64,000 nucleotides of DNA from Buchnera aphidicola (Thelaxes californica) (GTDB taxonomy: Bacteria; Pseudomonadota; Gammaproteobacteria; Enterobacterales; Enterobacteriaceae), in contig NZ_CP034852.1 in assembly GCF_005080825.1 (NCBI RefSeq), positions 74,203-138,202 of the forward strand, read 5' to 3'. Positions within the stretch are counted from its first letter, which is position 1; each line of letters begins with the position of its first letter. Made by a program: the position numbers and the translations under genes. Under the pieces are notes generated by a model. That model was not told where the DNA came from, ran no database searches, and saw only the letters and a program-made list of their open reading frames with translations. Shown here piece after piece: positions 19,242 through 29,975 of this stretch.

Positions 19242-20304
19242 TTTATTAAAAAAGATAACAAAAAAAAATTTAAAAAATTTTATTCCTTATGAGTCAGCTC
19301 GAACATTAAAAAAAAAAGGTGATATTTGGTTAAATGCAAATGAGTTGCCACATGATATAAACATTAAAATACAACACAATATGTTAAATCGCTATCCAGA
19401 AAATCAACCTAAAGAACTCATTGAGCAATATGCTAAGTATTCTTATGTGGATTTTAATAATATTATTATTACTCGAGGTGCAGATGAAGGTATTGAATTA
19501 TTAATGAAAGCTTTTTGTGAACCTAATATTGATGCTATTATTACTTTTCCTCCTACTTATCCAATGTATAAAGTGAATGCAGAAATAATGGGTATACAAA
19601 ATCATGAAATATCTTTAATTAATGATCATTGGGATATTAATTTTATTAAAATTCAAAAAATTAGTAAAAATATTAAAATCATTTATATATGTAGACCAAA
19701 TAATCCTACTGGACATATAATTAAATTAAATACAATAATTTTTTTATTAAAATTTTTTATCAAAACCGCTTTAGTAGTTGTAGATGAAGCATATATTGAA
19801 TTTTCTATAAAAAATAATTTATCATTTTTAATAAATGATTTTCCTAATTTAGTCTTACTAAGAACATTATCAAAAGCTTTTGGTTTAGCTGGTTTAAGAT
19901 GTGGTTTTATTTTATCCAATGTCAAAATTATTAATGTATTAAAAAATATTATTACTCCTTATCCTATTGCTTCTGTAGTTTCAAATATTGCTGTACATTT
20001 TTTAAATCAAAATATGATTAAAACTATGCAACAACGTGTAAAAAAAATAAATGAAACAAAAGTATGGTTTATTCAACAATTAAAACATGTTAAATATATA
20101 AAAAAAATATTTAATAGTGAAGGTAATTATGTTTTATTAGAACTTTTCGAATTTAATTCTATTATTAATTATTTATCTCATTCTGGTATTGTTATTAGAC
20201 CTCAAAATGATAAAATTTTGCTTCAAAATCATATTAGAATTTCTATAGGTACAAAAGAAGATTGTTTAGAAGTATTAAGAATATTCAAAGAATATAGCTT
20301 GTAA
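19231..20304 (+). CDS. hisC: Histidinol-phosphate aminotransferase
   Basis: PLP enzyme converting imidazole acetol phosphate to histidinol phosphate. It has 357 residues. The PLP lysine is in RTLSKAFGLAGLRCGF; NNPTGH and VVDEAYIEF are also clear. Two tandem ATG codons (19231 and 19234) can serve as start; both lie inside the end of hisD. The N-terminus is more lysine-rich than in E. coli but aligns from ESARTLKKKGDIWLNANE. Confidence 0.95.
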   Translation: MMFDLLKKITKKNLKNFIPYESARTLKKKGDIWLNANELPHDINIKIQHNMLNRYPENQPKELIEQYAKYSYVDFNNIIITRGADEGIELLMKAFCEPNIDAIITFPPTYPMYKVNAEIMGIQNHEISLINDHWDINFIKIQKISKNIKIIYICRPNNPTGHIIKLNTIIFLLKFFIKTALVVVDEAYIEFSIKNNLSFLINDFPNLVLLRTLSKAFGLAGLRCGFILSNVKIINVLKNIITPYPIASVVSNIAVHFLNQNMIKTMQQRVKKINETKVWFIQQLKHVKYIKKIFNSEGNYVLLELFEFNSIINYLSHSGIVIRPQNDKILLQNHIRISIGTKEDCLEVLRIFKEYSL

Positions 20305-20323
20305 ATAAATTTAAAGGAAAGGT

Positions 20324-21403
20324 ATGTCGAATAATATATTATTTATTGATAGAGATGGAACAATAGTTTCAGAACCAACATTAGATTATCAGATTGATAC
20401 TTTGGAAAAAATTGTTTTAGAACCTCATGTAATTACTACTTTATTAAATTTGAAAAAATTAGGATATTGTTTAGTTTTATTTACAAATCAAGATGGTTTA
20501 GGCAGTAATTGTTTTCCTTTTTATAATTTTTATAATACACATAATTTTATATTACAAATATTTAGATCTCAAGGAGTTATTTTTGATGACATATTAATAT
20601 GTCCTCATAAACCAGAAGATAATTGTGAGTGTAGAAAACCGAAATTACAACTTTTGAAGGGTTGGATCATTAATAATTTAATTAATAAAAATAATAGTTA
20701 TGTTATAGGTGATCGATTATCAGATATGAAGTTAGCACAAAATATTGGTATACAAGGTTTGCATTATAAACAACAATTTTTATCTTGGATAGATATTGAA
20801 AAAAAAATTACAAATCAAAAAAGATGTTTTTCTGTTTTTAGAAATACTAAAGAAACTAGTATTTGTATTAAAACGCACATTAATAATAATAAAGGTCTTA
20901 ATATTATTACGACTGGAATTGGATTTTTTGATCATATGTTAGAGCAAATTGCTGTACATAGTGGTATTAATTTTGATATTCATGTTTTGAAAGGTGATTT
21001 AAATGTTGATGAACATCATACTGTAGAAGATACTGCGTTAGTTTTAGGAAAAGCATTATATAAAGTGATTAGATATAATAAAAAAAATAATCATCGTTTT
21101 GGTTTTATGTTACCAATGGATGAAAGTATTTCTCATTGTGTTTTAGATATATCGAATCGACCATATTTAGTATTTAATGTACAATTCAAAAATTCTACTA
21201 TTGGAAATTTTCATACAGAAATGATTCAACATTTTTTTAGAACTTTAGTTTTTTCTATGAAAATTACTTTGCATTTTCAAGCTACTGGAAATAATGATCA
21301 TCATTTATGTGAAGCATTATTTAAATCATTTGGTCAAACTTTAAGGCAAGCTATAAAACATTTAAAACATGATGTTTTATTAAGTTCAAAAGGAATTTTA
21401 TAA
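20324..21403 (+). CDS. hisB: Bifunctional histidinol-phosphatase / imidazoleglycerol-phosphate dehydratase
   Basis: A fusion typical of enterics. Residues 1 to about 165 form the HAD-type phosphatase (FIDRDGT nucleophile motif, CPHKPEDNCECRKPK zinc loop, GDRLSDM). Residues about 170-359 form the dehydratase (GIGFFDHMLEQIAVHSG, DEHHTVEDTA, GNNDHHLCEALFKSFG). Both active sites look complete. AAAGGAAAGG lies right before the ATG. The stop abuts the hisH start. Confidence 0.96.
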   Translation: MSNNILFIDRDGTIVSEPTLDYQIDTLEKIVLEPHVITTLLNLKKLGYCLVLFTNQDGLGSNCFPFYNFYNTHNFILQIFRSQGVIFDDILICPHKPEDNCECRKPKLQLLKGWIINNLINKNNSYVIGDRLSDMKLAQNIGIQGLHYKQQFLSWIDIEKKITNQKRCFSVFRNTKETSICIKTHINNNKGLNIITTGIGFFDHMLEQIAVHSGINFDIHVLKGDLNVDEHHTVEDTALVLGKALYKVIRYNKKNNHRFGFMLPMDESISHCVLDISNRPYLVFNVQFKNSTIGNFHTEMIQHFFRTLVFSMKITLHFQATGNNDHHLCEALFKSFGQTLRQAIKHLKHDVLLSSKGIL

Positions 21404-21994
21404 ATGAGTATAGTAATTGTTGATACTCATTGTGCTAACTTAGCATCTTTAAAATGGGCTATTTTAAAATTAGGTTATACTGTTGAAGTGACAAATAATC
21501 CTTCTATTATTTTAAATGCAAAAAAAATAATTCTTCCTGGAGTTGGAACTGCTCGGGAAGCAATGAAACAATTAACTTTACATAATTTATCTGAAGCTCT
21601 TTGTATATGTACACAACCCGTACTTGGAATTTGTTTAGGTATGCAATTGTTTGGATCATTTAGTTCAGAAGGAGGAATAGTTAAAGGTTTAAATATTATT
21701 AATTCTTCTATTCGTGTATTTAAAAAAAATATTTATCCGATTCCACACATGGGATGGAATACAATTTCGATTAAAAAAAAATGTTCTTTGTTAAAAGGAA
21801 TAACAAATATGGATCGTTTTTATTTTGTTCATAGTTATATTTTTCCTATGATGAAATATACGCTTGCTAGCACTTATTATGGAGAAGACTTTAGTTCCAT
21901 TATTCATTTTAATAATTTTTATGGAGTACAATTTCATCCTGAAAAATCAGGAGTAGTAGGATCAATTTTTTTAAGAAATTTTTTGGAGTTATAG
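21404..21994 (+). CDS. hisH: Imidazole glycerol phosphate synthase, glutaminase subunit HisH
   Basis: HisH hydrolyses glutamine and passes ammonia to HisF. It has 196 residues, equal to E. coli. The class I triad is present: Cys in LGICLGMQLFG, His and Glu in VQFHPEKSG. ATG follows the hisB stop with no spacer. The GVGTAREAM oxyanion region is intact. It acts as a heterodimer with HisF, encoded two genes on. Confidence 0.96.
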   Translation: MSIVIVDTHCANLASLKWAILKLGYTVEVTNNPSIILNAKKIILPGVGTAREAMKQLTLHNLSEALCICTQPVLGICLGMQLFGSFSSEGGIVKGLNIINSSIRVFKKNIYPIPHMGWNTISIKKKCSLLKGITNMDRFYFVHSYIFPMMKYTLASTYYGEDFSSIIHFNNFYGVQFHPEKSGVVGSIFLRNFLEL

Positions 21995-21997
21995 TAA

Positions 21998-22735
21998 ATG
22001 ATTATACCAGCTATAGATTTGTTAAATGAAAAGATTGTTCGATTATATCAAGGAAATTATACGGAAGTTTTACATTATTCATATCAATTAAAAGATTTAA
22101 TTGATTTATATTCTTTAAATAATATACAAAGACTACATATAGTCGATTTGCAAGCAGCTATGAATCCTCATAATAAACAACATCGTTTTATTGAATCTCT
22201 TTTTCAATTTATCAATATTCCTATACAAATTGGTGGTGGTATTAGAAATGATAAAGATATAGAATTTTTTTTAAAATATGATAATACTCGAGTAGTGATC
22301 GGTTCTGCAGCAACGAATAATATTAATGAAGTAAAAAATTGGTTTAAAATATATACAGGAGAAAAAATAGTATTAGCATTAGATATACATATTCAAGAAA
22401 ATAACAAAAAGTTAATTTATACACATGGATGGAAAAAAAAATCTATTTTTGTATTAGAAGAATTAATAGAAATATTTTCAGAATATGGATTAAAACATAT
22501 TTTATGTACTGATATTTCTAAAGATGGTACATTACATGGACCAAATTGTAAATTGTATAATGATATGACTAAGCAATTTCCTCATTTATGTATTCAAGCA
22601 TCAGGAGGTATTGGTTCAATATCTGATATTATTAAAGTAAAACAAACAAAAGTCAACAGTGTAATTATAGGAAGAGCTTTATTAGAAAATAAATTTACAA
22701 TTAAAGAGGCAATAGAATGTTGGCAAAAAGAATAA
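21998..22735 (+). CDS. hisA: ProFAR isomerase HisA
   Basis: HisA is a TIM-barrel isomerase opening the ribose of ProFAR. It has 245 residues as in E. coli. The two catalytic Asp lie in IPAIDLL and ALDIH; the phosphate loops IGGGIRN and ASGGIGS are present. The 3' end overlaps hisF by 19 nt. Confidence 0.95.
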   Translation: MIIPAIDLLNEKIVRLYQGNYTEVLHYSYQLKDLIDLYSLNNIQRLHIVDLQAAMNPHNKQHRFIESLFQFINIPIQIGGGIRNDKDIEFFLKYDNTRVVIGSAATNNINEVKNWFKIYTGEKIVLALDIHIQENNKKLIYTHGWKKKSIFVLEELIEIFSEYGLKHILCTDISKDGTLHGPNCKLYNDMTKQFPHLCIQASGGIGSISDIIKVKQTKVNSVIIGRALLENKFTIKEAIECWQKE

Positions 22736-23493
22736 TTCCTTGTTTAGATGTAAAAGATGGAATTGTAGTTAAAGGAATACAATTTAAAAATCATCAAAAA
22801 ATAGGCAATATTCTTAAATTAGCTAAAAAATATGCAGATAATGGAGCAGATGAATTAGTTTTTTATGATATTACTGCATCTTCTAATAATACTTTATTAA
22901 ATAAAAAATGGGTAGAACAAGTTGCTGAATTAATTAATATTCCTTTTTGTGTGGCAGGAGGTATTAAAAATATAAAAGAAGCAAGAACAATGTTATCTTT
23001 AGGAGCTGATAAAATCTCTATTAATTCTCCTGCTATTCATGATCCTTTTTTAATTAGCCGTCTTGCTGATACATTTGGTGTTCAGTGTGTTGTAGTAGGA
23101 ATAGATTCTTGGTATAACACAATAAATAAACAATATCATGTTTTTCAATATACTGGAATTCAAGAAAAAATGATACAAACATCTTTATATACTGATGAAT
23201 GGGTAGAAAAAGTACAACAATTAGGAGCTGGAGAAATTGTTTTAAATGTTATGAATGAAGATGGTAATCAAAATGGTTATGATGTAAAACAGTTAACATA
23301 TATTAGAAATTTATGTCATGTTCCTTTAATTGCTTCAGGAGGAGCTGGGAAAAAAGAAGATTTTTATCATGTATTTAATATAGCAAAAGTTGATGGTGCT
23401 TTAGCTGCATCAGTATTTCATAAAAACATTATTAATATCTTAGATTTAAAACAATTTTTATTTAAAAATAATATTGAGGTTCGGTTATGTTAA
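22717..23493 (+). CDS. hisF: Imidazole glycerol phosphate synthase, cyclase subunit HisF
   Basis: HisF is the TIM-barrel synthase that uses ammonia from HisH to make imidazole glycerol phosphate and AICAR. It has 258 residues as in E. coli. [15 protein letters not shown] (catalytic Asp), [16 protein letters not shown] and [13 protein letters not shown] are clear. It starts inside the end of hisA and overlaps hisI by 7 nt, so hisA-hisF-hisI are tightly coupled. Confidence 0.96.
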   Translation: MLAKRIIPCLDVKDGIVVKGIQFKNHQKIGNILKLAKKYADNGADELVFYDITASSNNTLLNKKWVEQVAELINIPFCVAGGIKNIKEARTMLSLGADKISINSPAIHDPFLISRLADTFGVQCVVVGIDSWYNTINKQYHVFQYTGIQEKMIQTSLYTDEWVEKVQQLGAGEIVLNVMNEDGNQNGYDVKQLTYIRNLCHVPLIASGGAGKKEDFYHVFNIAKVDGALAASVFHKNIINILDLKQFLFKNNIEVRLC

Positions 23494-24134
23494 ATGATAT
23501 AGACATTTTATCAAAAATTGATTGGAAAAAAACTAATGGAAATGTTCCTGTTATTATTCAAAATTATTTGTCAGGGGAAGTATTAATGCATGCTTACATG
23601 AATAATGTAGCATTAGAAAAAAGTATACAAGATCAAGAAGTTGTTTTAAACTCTAGAACGAAAAAAAGACTATGGAAAAAAGGAGAAACTTCTGGTAATT
23701 TTTTAAAAATAAAAAAAATTATTTCTGATTGTGATAGTGATTGTTTATTAATAATGGTTGAACCAGTAGGTGTTTCTTGTCATTTAAATCAAATTAGTTG
23801 CTTTTATTCCGATCATAATATTCATCGACCAATATTGTTTTTTTTACACTCTTTAGATAAATTAATTGAATCGAAAAAATCATTACAAGATCAAACATCT
23901 TATACTTGTAAATTATATAAAACAGGAATATCAAGAATTGCTCAAAAATTGGGTGAAGAATCAATTGAAACAATAATAGCTGCTGTACAATCTAATAAAA
24001 ATAACTTTGTGAATGAAGCATCAGATTTAATGTACCATTATTTAGTACTTTTACATAGTAAAAATATAAATATATATTCTATTATATCTAATTTACAAAA
24101 ACGTTTTTTAAAAAAAAAAACATCATCTTGTTAA
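23487..24134 (+). CDS. hisI: Bifunctional phosphoribosyl-AMP cyclohydrolase / phosphoribosyl-ATP pyrophosphatase
   Basis: HisI-HisE fusion carrying out steps two and three of the pathway. The cyclohydrolase half (residues 1 to about 110) has [27 protein letters not shown] and the zinc ligands in DCDSDC and CHLNQISC. The pyrophosphatase half (about 115-215) has [16 protein letters not shown] and [14 protein letters not shown]. It has 215 residues against 203. The end carries a lysine stretch. It is the last gene of an intact eight-gene his operon. Confidence 0.95.
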   Translation: MLNDIDILSKIDWKKTNGNVPVIIQNYLSGEVLMHAYMNNVALEKSIQDQEVVLNSRTKKRLWKKGETSGNFLKIKKIISDCDSDCLLIMVEPVGVSCHLNQISCFYSDHNIHRPILFFLHSLDKLIESKKSLQDQTSYTCKLYKTGISRIAQKLGEESIETIIAAVQSNKNNFVNEASDLMYHYLVLLHSKNINIYSIISNLQKRFLKKKTSSC

Positions 24135-24267
24135 TGATATAAATATTTTTATTATAATTTTTTTTCTTATTTATTCTTTTGTTTTTTATAAAGTTTATTA
24201 TGTTAATGATGTATAATTTTATTAAACATTTTATTTTATTAATATAAAAATATTATTAGGAAGAAAT

Positions 24268-25674
24268 ATGTTCAAGCAAAAAATCGGTGTTATTGGTATG
24301 GGAGTTATGGGATATAATTTATCTTTAAATATGGAAAGAAATAATTTTTCTGTTTCAATTTTTAATCGTTCATCACATAAAACTCAATCAATAAAGATAA
24401 AACATCCTCATCAGGATATTATACCTTTTTTTACTATTAAAGATTTTGTAAAATCTTTAGACAGACCTAGACGTATTTTGTTAATGGTAAAAGCTGGAAA
24501 AGTTACTGATGATATTATTCAATCTTTATTACCTTTTTTACAGCCTCAAGATATAATCATTGATGGTGGAAATAGTTTTTATAAAGATACTATTAGAAGA
24601 GAAAAAGCATTATCCAACAACAATATTTATTTTATTGGAGCAGGTATTTCAGGTGGAGAAGATGGAGCTTTGAATGGACCTTGTATTATGCCAGGTGGAA
24701 CTGAAAAAGCGTATAATTTTATTAAACCTATTTTTCAAAAAATTGCTGCAAAATTAGATAAAGATTCTTGTGTTGATTATATTGGTCCTGATGGATCTGG
24801 TCATTATGTAAAAATGGTACATAATGGTATTGAATATGGAGATATGCAATTAATTGCAGAATCGTATTTTTTGTTAAAAATATTATTAAAATTAAAAAAT
24901 GAAGACATTGCTGATATATTTGAACTTTGGAACAAAGGAGAATTAAAAAGTTATTTAATTGAAATAACTGCAAAAATTATAAGAAAAAAAGATAACAAAG
25001 GAAAATATTTGATAGATTCAATTTTAGACGTGGCTGAAAATAAAGGAACAGGAAGATGGGTAGTCGAAGCTTCTTTAGATTTAGGGGAACCATTAACTTT
25101 AATTGCTGCATCAGTTTTTGCTAGATATTTATCTAGTATGAAAGCTCAGAGAATACAGGCTAATCAAGTATTAAAAGGACCTATATGTCATCCAGTCATA
25201 TTAAAAAAAAATATTTTTATTGAACAAGTTCGTCGTTCTTTATATTTAGGTAAAGTAATATCTTATGCTCAAGGTTTTTCACAATTACAACAAGCTTCAG
25301 ACAAATATAATTGGAATCTTAATTTAAGTAGTATTGCTAATATTTTTCGTTCTGGATGTATTATTCGTGCTAATTTTTTACAAAAAATTCATGATGCATA
25401 TTATAAAGATAAACATTTATTAAATTTAATTTTATCTCCTTATTTTTTAGAAATTGCTAATACATATCATGATGATTTAAGAAAAATTGTTATTTTATCT
25501 ATTCAAAAAGGTATAAGTATACCTACTTTTCTTGCTTCTATTACTTATTACGATGGTTATCGTACTAATATTTCGAATGCTAATTTAATTCAAGCTCAAA
25601 GAGATTTTTTTGGTTCACATACTTATCAACGTATTGATAAGAAAGGAATTTTTCATACGGAATGGACTAATTAA
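24268..25674 (+). CDS. gnd: 6-Phosphogluconate dehydrogenase, decarboxylating
   Basis: Gnd oxidises 6-phosphogluconate to ribulose 5-phosphate with NADPH and CO2 release. It has 468 residues, as in E. coli. The Rossmann motif [13 protein letters not shown] opens the protein; [21 protein letters not shown], the catalytic lysine in [14 protein letters not shown] and NKGTGRW are intact. Together with talA and tktB it gives the symbiont ribose 5-phosphate for histidine and erythrose 4-phosphate for chorismate. AGGAAG lies before the ATG. Confidence 0.96.
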   Translation: MFKQKIGVIGMGVMGYNLSLNMERNNFSVSIFNRSSHKTQSIKIKHPHQDIIPFFTIKDFVKSLDRPRRILLMVKAGKVTDDIIQSLLPFLQPQDIIIDGGNSFYKDTIRREKALSNNNIYFIGAGISGGEDGALNGPCIMPGGTEKAYNFIKPIFQKIAAKLDKDSCVDYIGPDGSGHYVKMVHNGIEYGDMQLIAESYFLLKILLKLKNEDIADIFELWNKGELKSYLIEITAKIIRKKDNKGKYLIDSILDVAENKGTGRWVVEASLDLGEPLTLIAASVFARYLSSMKAQRIQANQVLKGPICHPVILKKNIFIEQVRRSLYLGKVISYAQGFSQLQQASDKYNWNLNLSSIANIFRSGCIIRANFLQKIHDAYYKDKHLLNLILSPYFLEIANTYHDDLRKIVILSIQKGISIPTFLASITYYDGYRTNISNANLIQAQRDFFGSHTYQRIDKKGIFHTEWTN

Positions 25675-25759
25675 ATATTGTTATTTGTTTAAAATAAAAT
25701 ATATTAAAAATATAAATATATTAAAAAATATTTATAATTAATTAATAATTAACATTATT

Positions 25760-25792
25760 ATTCCAGAATAGTCCAGAATATTATTCTGGAAT
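25760..25792 (+). terminator. Hairpin between gnd and metG
   Basis: An 11-bp perfect stem (25760-25770 with 25782-25792) containing C-G pairs, with an 11-nt loop that repeats part of the left arm (CCAGAATA occurs twice, at 25763 and 25773). No T-run follows directly. It lies 86 nt after the gnd stop and 55 nt before metG. It may end the gnd transcript or act in the metG leader. Confidence 0.4.
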
Positions 25793-25847
25793 GTTCATAA
25801 AATTTCAAATTATTATTTTATTAATTTAAGGGGGTACTATTAAATTT

Positions 25848-27497
25848 ATGAGTTATACAAATTCTTTAGTTACTTGTGCTTTTCCTTATTCTAATGGTTC
25901 CATTCATTTAGGACATTTATTAGAACATATTCAGGCTGATATTTGGGTACGATATAAACGTATGAGAGGTCAAAAAGTAATTTTTATTTGTGCAGATGAT
26001 GCTCATGGTACAGCAATTATGATTCAATCTAAAAAAGAAAATATTACTCCTGAACAGTTGATTCATCGTACTTTAATAGAGCATAAAAATGATTTTTTAA
26101 ATTTTAATGTTATTCACGATAATTATTATTCAACACATACAACAGAAAATTTGTTTTTTGTTAAAAAAATATTTTCTACGTTACAGAAAAAAAATTTTTT
26201 AAAAAAAAAAAATATATATCAATATTATGATATTAAAGAGAATATTTTTCTTCCGGATCGATTTATTAAAGGAACTTGTCCATATTGTCATACTAAACAA
26301 CAATATGGAGATAATTGTGAAAATTGTAGTTCTATTTATACAGCGACTGATTTAATTGATCCTAAATCGATTTTGTCAAATACAAAACCTTTATTAAAAA
26401 AAACAGAACATTTATTTTTTGATTTACCACAATTAGAAACTTTTTTAAAGAATTGGATATATTCAGGAGTACTACAATCTTCTGTTTTAAATAAAATTAA
26501 AGAATGGTTTATAACAGGTTTAAAACCTTGGAATATTTCTAGAGATCAACCTTATTTTGGTTTTAATATTCCTAATTTTCCTAATAAATATTTTTATGTA
26601 TGGATGGATGCTCCTATAGGTTATATAAGTACATTTAAAAATTTTTGTCATTATAACAAAGATATTAATTTTGAAGATTTTTGGAAAATTGATTCTCCTC
26701 ATCAATTATTTCATTTTATTGGTAAAGATATTATTTATTTTCATAGTTTATTTTGGCCAGCAATATTAGAAGCTGCTGATTTAAGAAAACCAACAGGAAT
26801 TTTTGCACATGGTTATTTAACAATAAATCAAAAAAAAATTTCTAAATCGAAAGGACCGATGATTTTAGCAAAAGATTGGATAAAATATTTAGATTCAGAT
26901 AGTCTACGGTATTATTATGCAAGTCGATTATCTTCTAAAGTAGAAGATATTGAAATGAATTTAGAAACTTTTCATGAAAAAATTAATGCAGATATAGTGA
27001 ATAAAATAGTAAATCTAGCATCTAGAAGTGCTTATTTTATTAATGTTTATTTTAAAGGATATTTATCAAAAGAACTAACTGATATACATTTATATAAAAT
27101 ATTAATATCAAGTTCAAGAAAAATTGAATCTTTTTTTGAAAATAGAGATTTTTCTTTGGTAGTTTCCGAAATTATAAAAATGTCAAATATTGCGAATCAG
27201 TATGTTAACACAGAAGCTCCATGGAATATATTTAATCTTAAAAATGATATATCAAAAAATCGAGTACAAAATATTTGTTCTTTATCTATTAATTTATTTA
27301 AAATAATTATAACGTGTTTGAAACCCATAATGCCAGATTTAGCTCAAAAAAGTGAAGAATTTTTGAATATATCTTTAAAATGGGAAGATATTGTACATCC
27401 ATTATTAAATCATAAAATTGCTCTTTTCAAAAAATTATATAGTAGAATTAATAAAAATCAAGTTCATTTTTTATTAAAAACTTGTACTTTAAAATAA
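25848..27497 (+). CDS. metG: Methionyl-tRNA synthetase, short form
   Basis: Class I synthetase charging both initiator and elongator tRNA-Met. PYSNGSIHLGH carries the HIGH-type motif, and KISKSKG is the KMSKS loop. The zinc knuckles CPYC...CENC lie near residues 145-165. At 549 residues it lacks the roughly 120-residue C-terminal dimerisation and tRNA-binding domain of E. coli MetRS (677); it ends soon after the helical anticodon domain. A GGGGG stretch is 13 nt before the ATG, a long spacing for a ribosome binding site. Confidence 0.95.
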   Translation: MSYTNSLVTCAFPYSNGSIHLGHLLEHIQADIWVRYKRMRGQKVIFICADDAHGTAIMIQSKKENITPEQLIHRTLIEHKNDFLNFNVIHDNYYSTHTTENLFFVKKIFSTLQKKNFLKKKNIYQYYDIKENIFLPDRFIKGTCPYCHTKQQYGDNCENCSSIYTATDLIDPKSILSNTKPLLKKTEHLFFDLPQLETFLKNWIYSGVLQSSVLNKIKEWFITGLKPWNISRDQPYFGFNIPNFPNKYFYVWMDAPIGYISTFKNFCHYNKDINFEDFWKIDSPHQLFHFIGKDIIYFHSLFWPAILEAADLRKPTGIFAHGYLTINQKKISKSKGPMILAKDWIKYLDSDSLRYYYASRLSSKVEDIEMNLETFHEKINADIVNKIVNLASRSAYFINVYFKGYLSKELTDIHLYKILISSSRKIESFFENRDFSLVVSEIIKMSNIANQYVNTEAPWNIFNLKNDISKNRVQNICSLSINLFKIIITCLKPIMPDLAQKSEEFLNISLKWEDIVHPLLNHKIALFKKLYSRINKNQVHFLLKTCTLK

Positions 27498-27505
27498 TTT
27501 TTTCG

Positions 27506-28855
27506 TTAATGTGATTGTTTAATTTTATGAAACCAATGAATTTCCCAATTTTTTTTATTTATCTGATTTTGTTTTGTATAAAATAATCCAATTGCTCCAA
27601 TAAATTCATCATCATAAAATAATAAAGGTATTTTATTTCTTTGCCAAGGGGGAATATTAAATTTTTGCCACATTTTTTTTATTGTTGTATGTTTTTTTTG
27701 ATATATAAATAACATTTTTTTTTTTAAAAAAAAATTAATTTTAACTATTTGATTGTTTAGTGGGGCAGGAGGGAATATATTTGTTTTATTTTTTACATTT
27801 TTTTTTGAAATATACCCTATTTGTAATGGTAGTTTTAATATATTATAAGGTTTATTCCATATCATTGATGTATTTTTAATATTATAATTGTTAATAAAAA
27901 AATATATATTTTGTTTATATTTTTGAATTTCATAATTTTTTATTAACATAATAGGATTATTTTTTTTTTTATTTTTAATAACTTCAAAATATAATTTATT
28001 TAATTGATGTGTTGTAGGCATTTTTTTAATATGTAAAAAAAACCATTTTCTTAAAATAATATTATGTATTTCTATATTATATTTATTAATAAATTTAATA
28101 TTTAAAGATAAATCTGAATTTAAATATTTTTTATATATATTTTTAATAAAATATTCAATTAAAAATTTATTTTGATGAAATAATTGAGATGTTTTATAAC
28201 AACTATAAATAAAGTTTGGCCATTTATTTTCTATTAATGGAATTATTTTTTTTCGTAAAAAATTTCTATTATAATGTATATCGAAGTTAGAAGAATCTTC
28301 AATCCATTTTATATTATTTTCAATGGCATATTGGTATATTTTTTTTTTTGGCACATTTAATAAAGGTCGTAATAAAATATTATGAAACATGTAAGAACAT
28401 TCTTTCATTCCAGAAAGACCATCTATTCCACTACCTCTTGTTAAAGCGAGTAGTAGTGTTTCACATTGATCATTAAGGTGGTGACCAGTTATTATTATTT
28501 CTTTTGGTTGAAGAATTTTTTGAATGATTTTTAATCGCGCTTTTCTCGCTTTTTCTTCTGTATTAGATTTTTCTTGAATTTTTTGATTTATTTCCTTATA
28601 AATTAAGTTTATATTATATTTTTGACATTCTTTTTTACAATGTTGATACCATGAATAAGATTTTGATTGAATTTTATGATTAATATGTAAAACTCTGAAT
28701 TTATTTTTTTTTAATGTATATATTTTTTTTAATTTAATTATTAGATGTAACAGAACACTTGAATCAATACCACCACTATATAAAATTAAAAAAGAATAAT
28801 TTAAATTAAAGTATTTTTTTATTTGATTAAAAATAATGTTTTTAAACAATGTCAT
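27506..28855 (-). CDS. tilS: tRNA(Ile)-lysidine synthetase
   Basis: TilS converts C34 of tRNA-Ile(CAU) to lysidine so that it reads AUA, a very common codon in this AT-rich genome; this makes it essential. The PP-loop SGGIDSSVLLHL is near residue 30, and GHHLNDQCETLLLALTRGSG holds the second active-site motif. It has 449 residues (E. coli about 432). The middle and C-terminal domains are low in complexity and lysine-rich. It is downstream of tRNA-Val by 55 bp on the same strand and converges on metG with a 9 bp gap. Confidence 0.93.
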   Translation of the reverse strand: MTLFKNIIFNQIKKYFNLNYSFLILYSGGIDSSVLLHLIIKLKKIYTLKKNKFRVLHINHKIQSKSYSWYQHCKKECQKYNINLIYKEINQKIQEKSNTEEKARKARLKIIQKILQPKEIIITGHHLNDQCETLLLALTRGSGIDGLSGMKECSYMFHNILLRPLLNVPKKKIYQYAIENNIKWIEDSSNFDIHYNRNFLRKKIIPLIENKWPNFIYSCYKTSQLFHQNKFLIEYFIKNIYKKYLNSDLSLNIKFINKYNIEIHNIILRKWFFLHIKKMPTTHQLNKLYFEVIKNKKKNNPIMLIKNYEIQKYKQNIYFFINNYNIKNTSMIWNKPYNILKLPLQIGYISKKNVKNKTNIFPPAPLNNQIVKINFFLKKKMLFIYQKKHTTIKKMWQKFNIPPWQRNKIPLLFYDDEFIGAIGLFYTKQNQINKKNWEIHWFHKIKQSH

Positions 28856-28910
28856 ATAAAAATATGTTTTTAAAGTTAAAGTAAGCCAAAATATGTTATA
28901 TAAAAAATTA

Positions 28911-28984
28911 TACGTCTGATCGGAATTGAACCGATGACTTCCACCATGTCATGATGGCGCTCTAACCTTCTGAGCTACAGACGT
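28911..28984 (-). tRNA. valV: tRNA-Val (anticodon GAC)
   Basis: Read on the minus strand, ACGTCTG pairs fully with CAGACGT (7 bp). The D stem is GCTC/GAGC, the anticodon stem CCATC/GGTGG with loop ATGACAT gives anticodon GAC, and the T stem ATCGG/CCGAT has loop TTCAATT. The discriminator is A. The 3' CCA is not encoded and must be added by the CCA enzyme. The sequence matches E. coli tRNA-Val(GAC) in layout. The gene symbol is by analogy. Confidence 0.96.
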
Positions 28985-29132
28985 GTTTTTAAATTTGATT
29001 ATAAATCTTTTTTTTATTAAATACAATAATATTAATTGTTTTAAATGCATTATATATTTTTATATATTAATTGTTTTAATTAAATATATTTTTATTTATT
29101 TTATTTTAAAAAATTTTATATAGGGACACAAA

Positions 29133-29762
29133 ATGTTTACAGGAATTGTTATGGGTCAAGCAAAATTTATTTCATTTAAAAGAAAACAAAATTGTATTTC
29201 TATGAAATTAAAGTTTCCAATATCATTATTAAATGACCTAAAAATAGGAGATTCTGTATCTAATAACGGATGTTGTTTAACTGTTCAAAATATTGTTCAG
29301 AAATGTGTATTATTTGATATAATAGAAGAAACTTTACAGATAACCAATTTTAAATTTTTAAAAAAAAATTGTTTAATTAATATTGAACGAGCTTTAAAAA
29401 TTAATAGTGAATTAGGTGGTCATTTAGTTTCTGGGCATATAACAGGAACAGTTATAATAAATAGAATTATTAATAATGAAATGAATAAAGAAATATGGAT
29501 GGAATGTAAAAATTTTGCTTGTATGCAATATATTTTTGAAAAAGGATGTGTTTGTATAAATGGAGTAAGTTTAACTGTCGGTCGTGTTATTAATAATTTT
29601 TTTTCGGTATTTATTATTCCAGAAACATTTAAAAATACAAATTTTTTACATGCAAGAGAAATGGATTGTTTAAATCTTGAAATTGATTATATAACTCAAG
29701 TTACAGTAGATACTGTAAATAAACAATGTAAAGATTATTTAAAAAAAATTAATATAATATAA
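29133..29762 (+). CDS. ribE: Riboflavin synthase, alpha chain
   Basis: It dismutates two lumazines to riboflavin and a pyrimidinedione. It has 209 residues (E. coli 213). It shows the family's internal duplication: MFTGIV at the N-terminus, NGCCLTVQ in the first lumazine domain, GHLVSGHITG at the junction and INGVSLTVG in the second. AGGGACAC precedes the ATG. The rest of the riboflavin pathway is outside the window. Retention implies the symbiont still makes riboflavin, with the shortened ribF downstream of it in the pathway. Confidence 0.95.
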   Translation: MFTGIVMGQAKFISFKRKQNCISMKLKFPISLLNDLKIGDSVSNNGCCLTVQNIVQKCVLFDIIEETLQITNFKFLKKNCLINIERALKINSELGGHLVSGHITGTVIINRIINNEMNKEIWMECKNFACMQYIFEKGCVCINGVSLTVGRVINNFFSVFIIPETFKNTNFLHAREMDCLNLEIDYITQVTVDTVNKQCKDYLKKINII

Positions 29763-29975
29763 TTTTTATATTTTAAATATTAATTAATTCAATATGTTTT
29801 ATTTATTTGAAATATATTAAAATAATAAAGCATATTTTATATATACAATTAAATTATTTTTTCAATTTTTTTAATTTTATATTTAAATTAAATTAAACAA
29901 AATATAATCATATAAAATATTTTCAATATTTTTTAATATAATTTAAATATTATTATTCTAACTGGATTTTTATTT

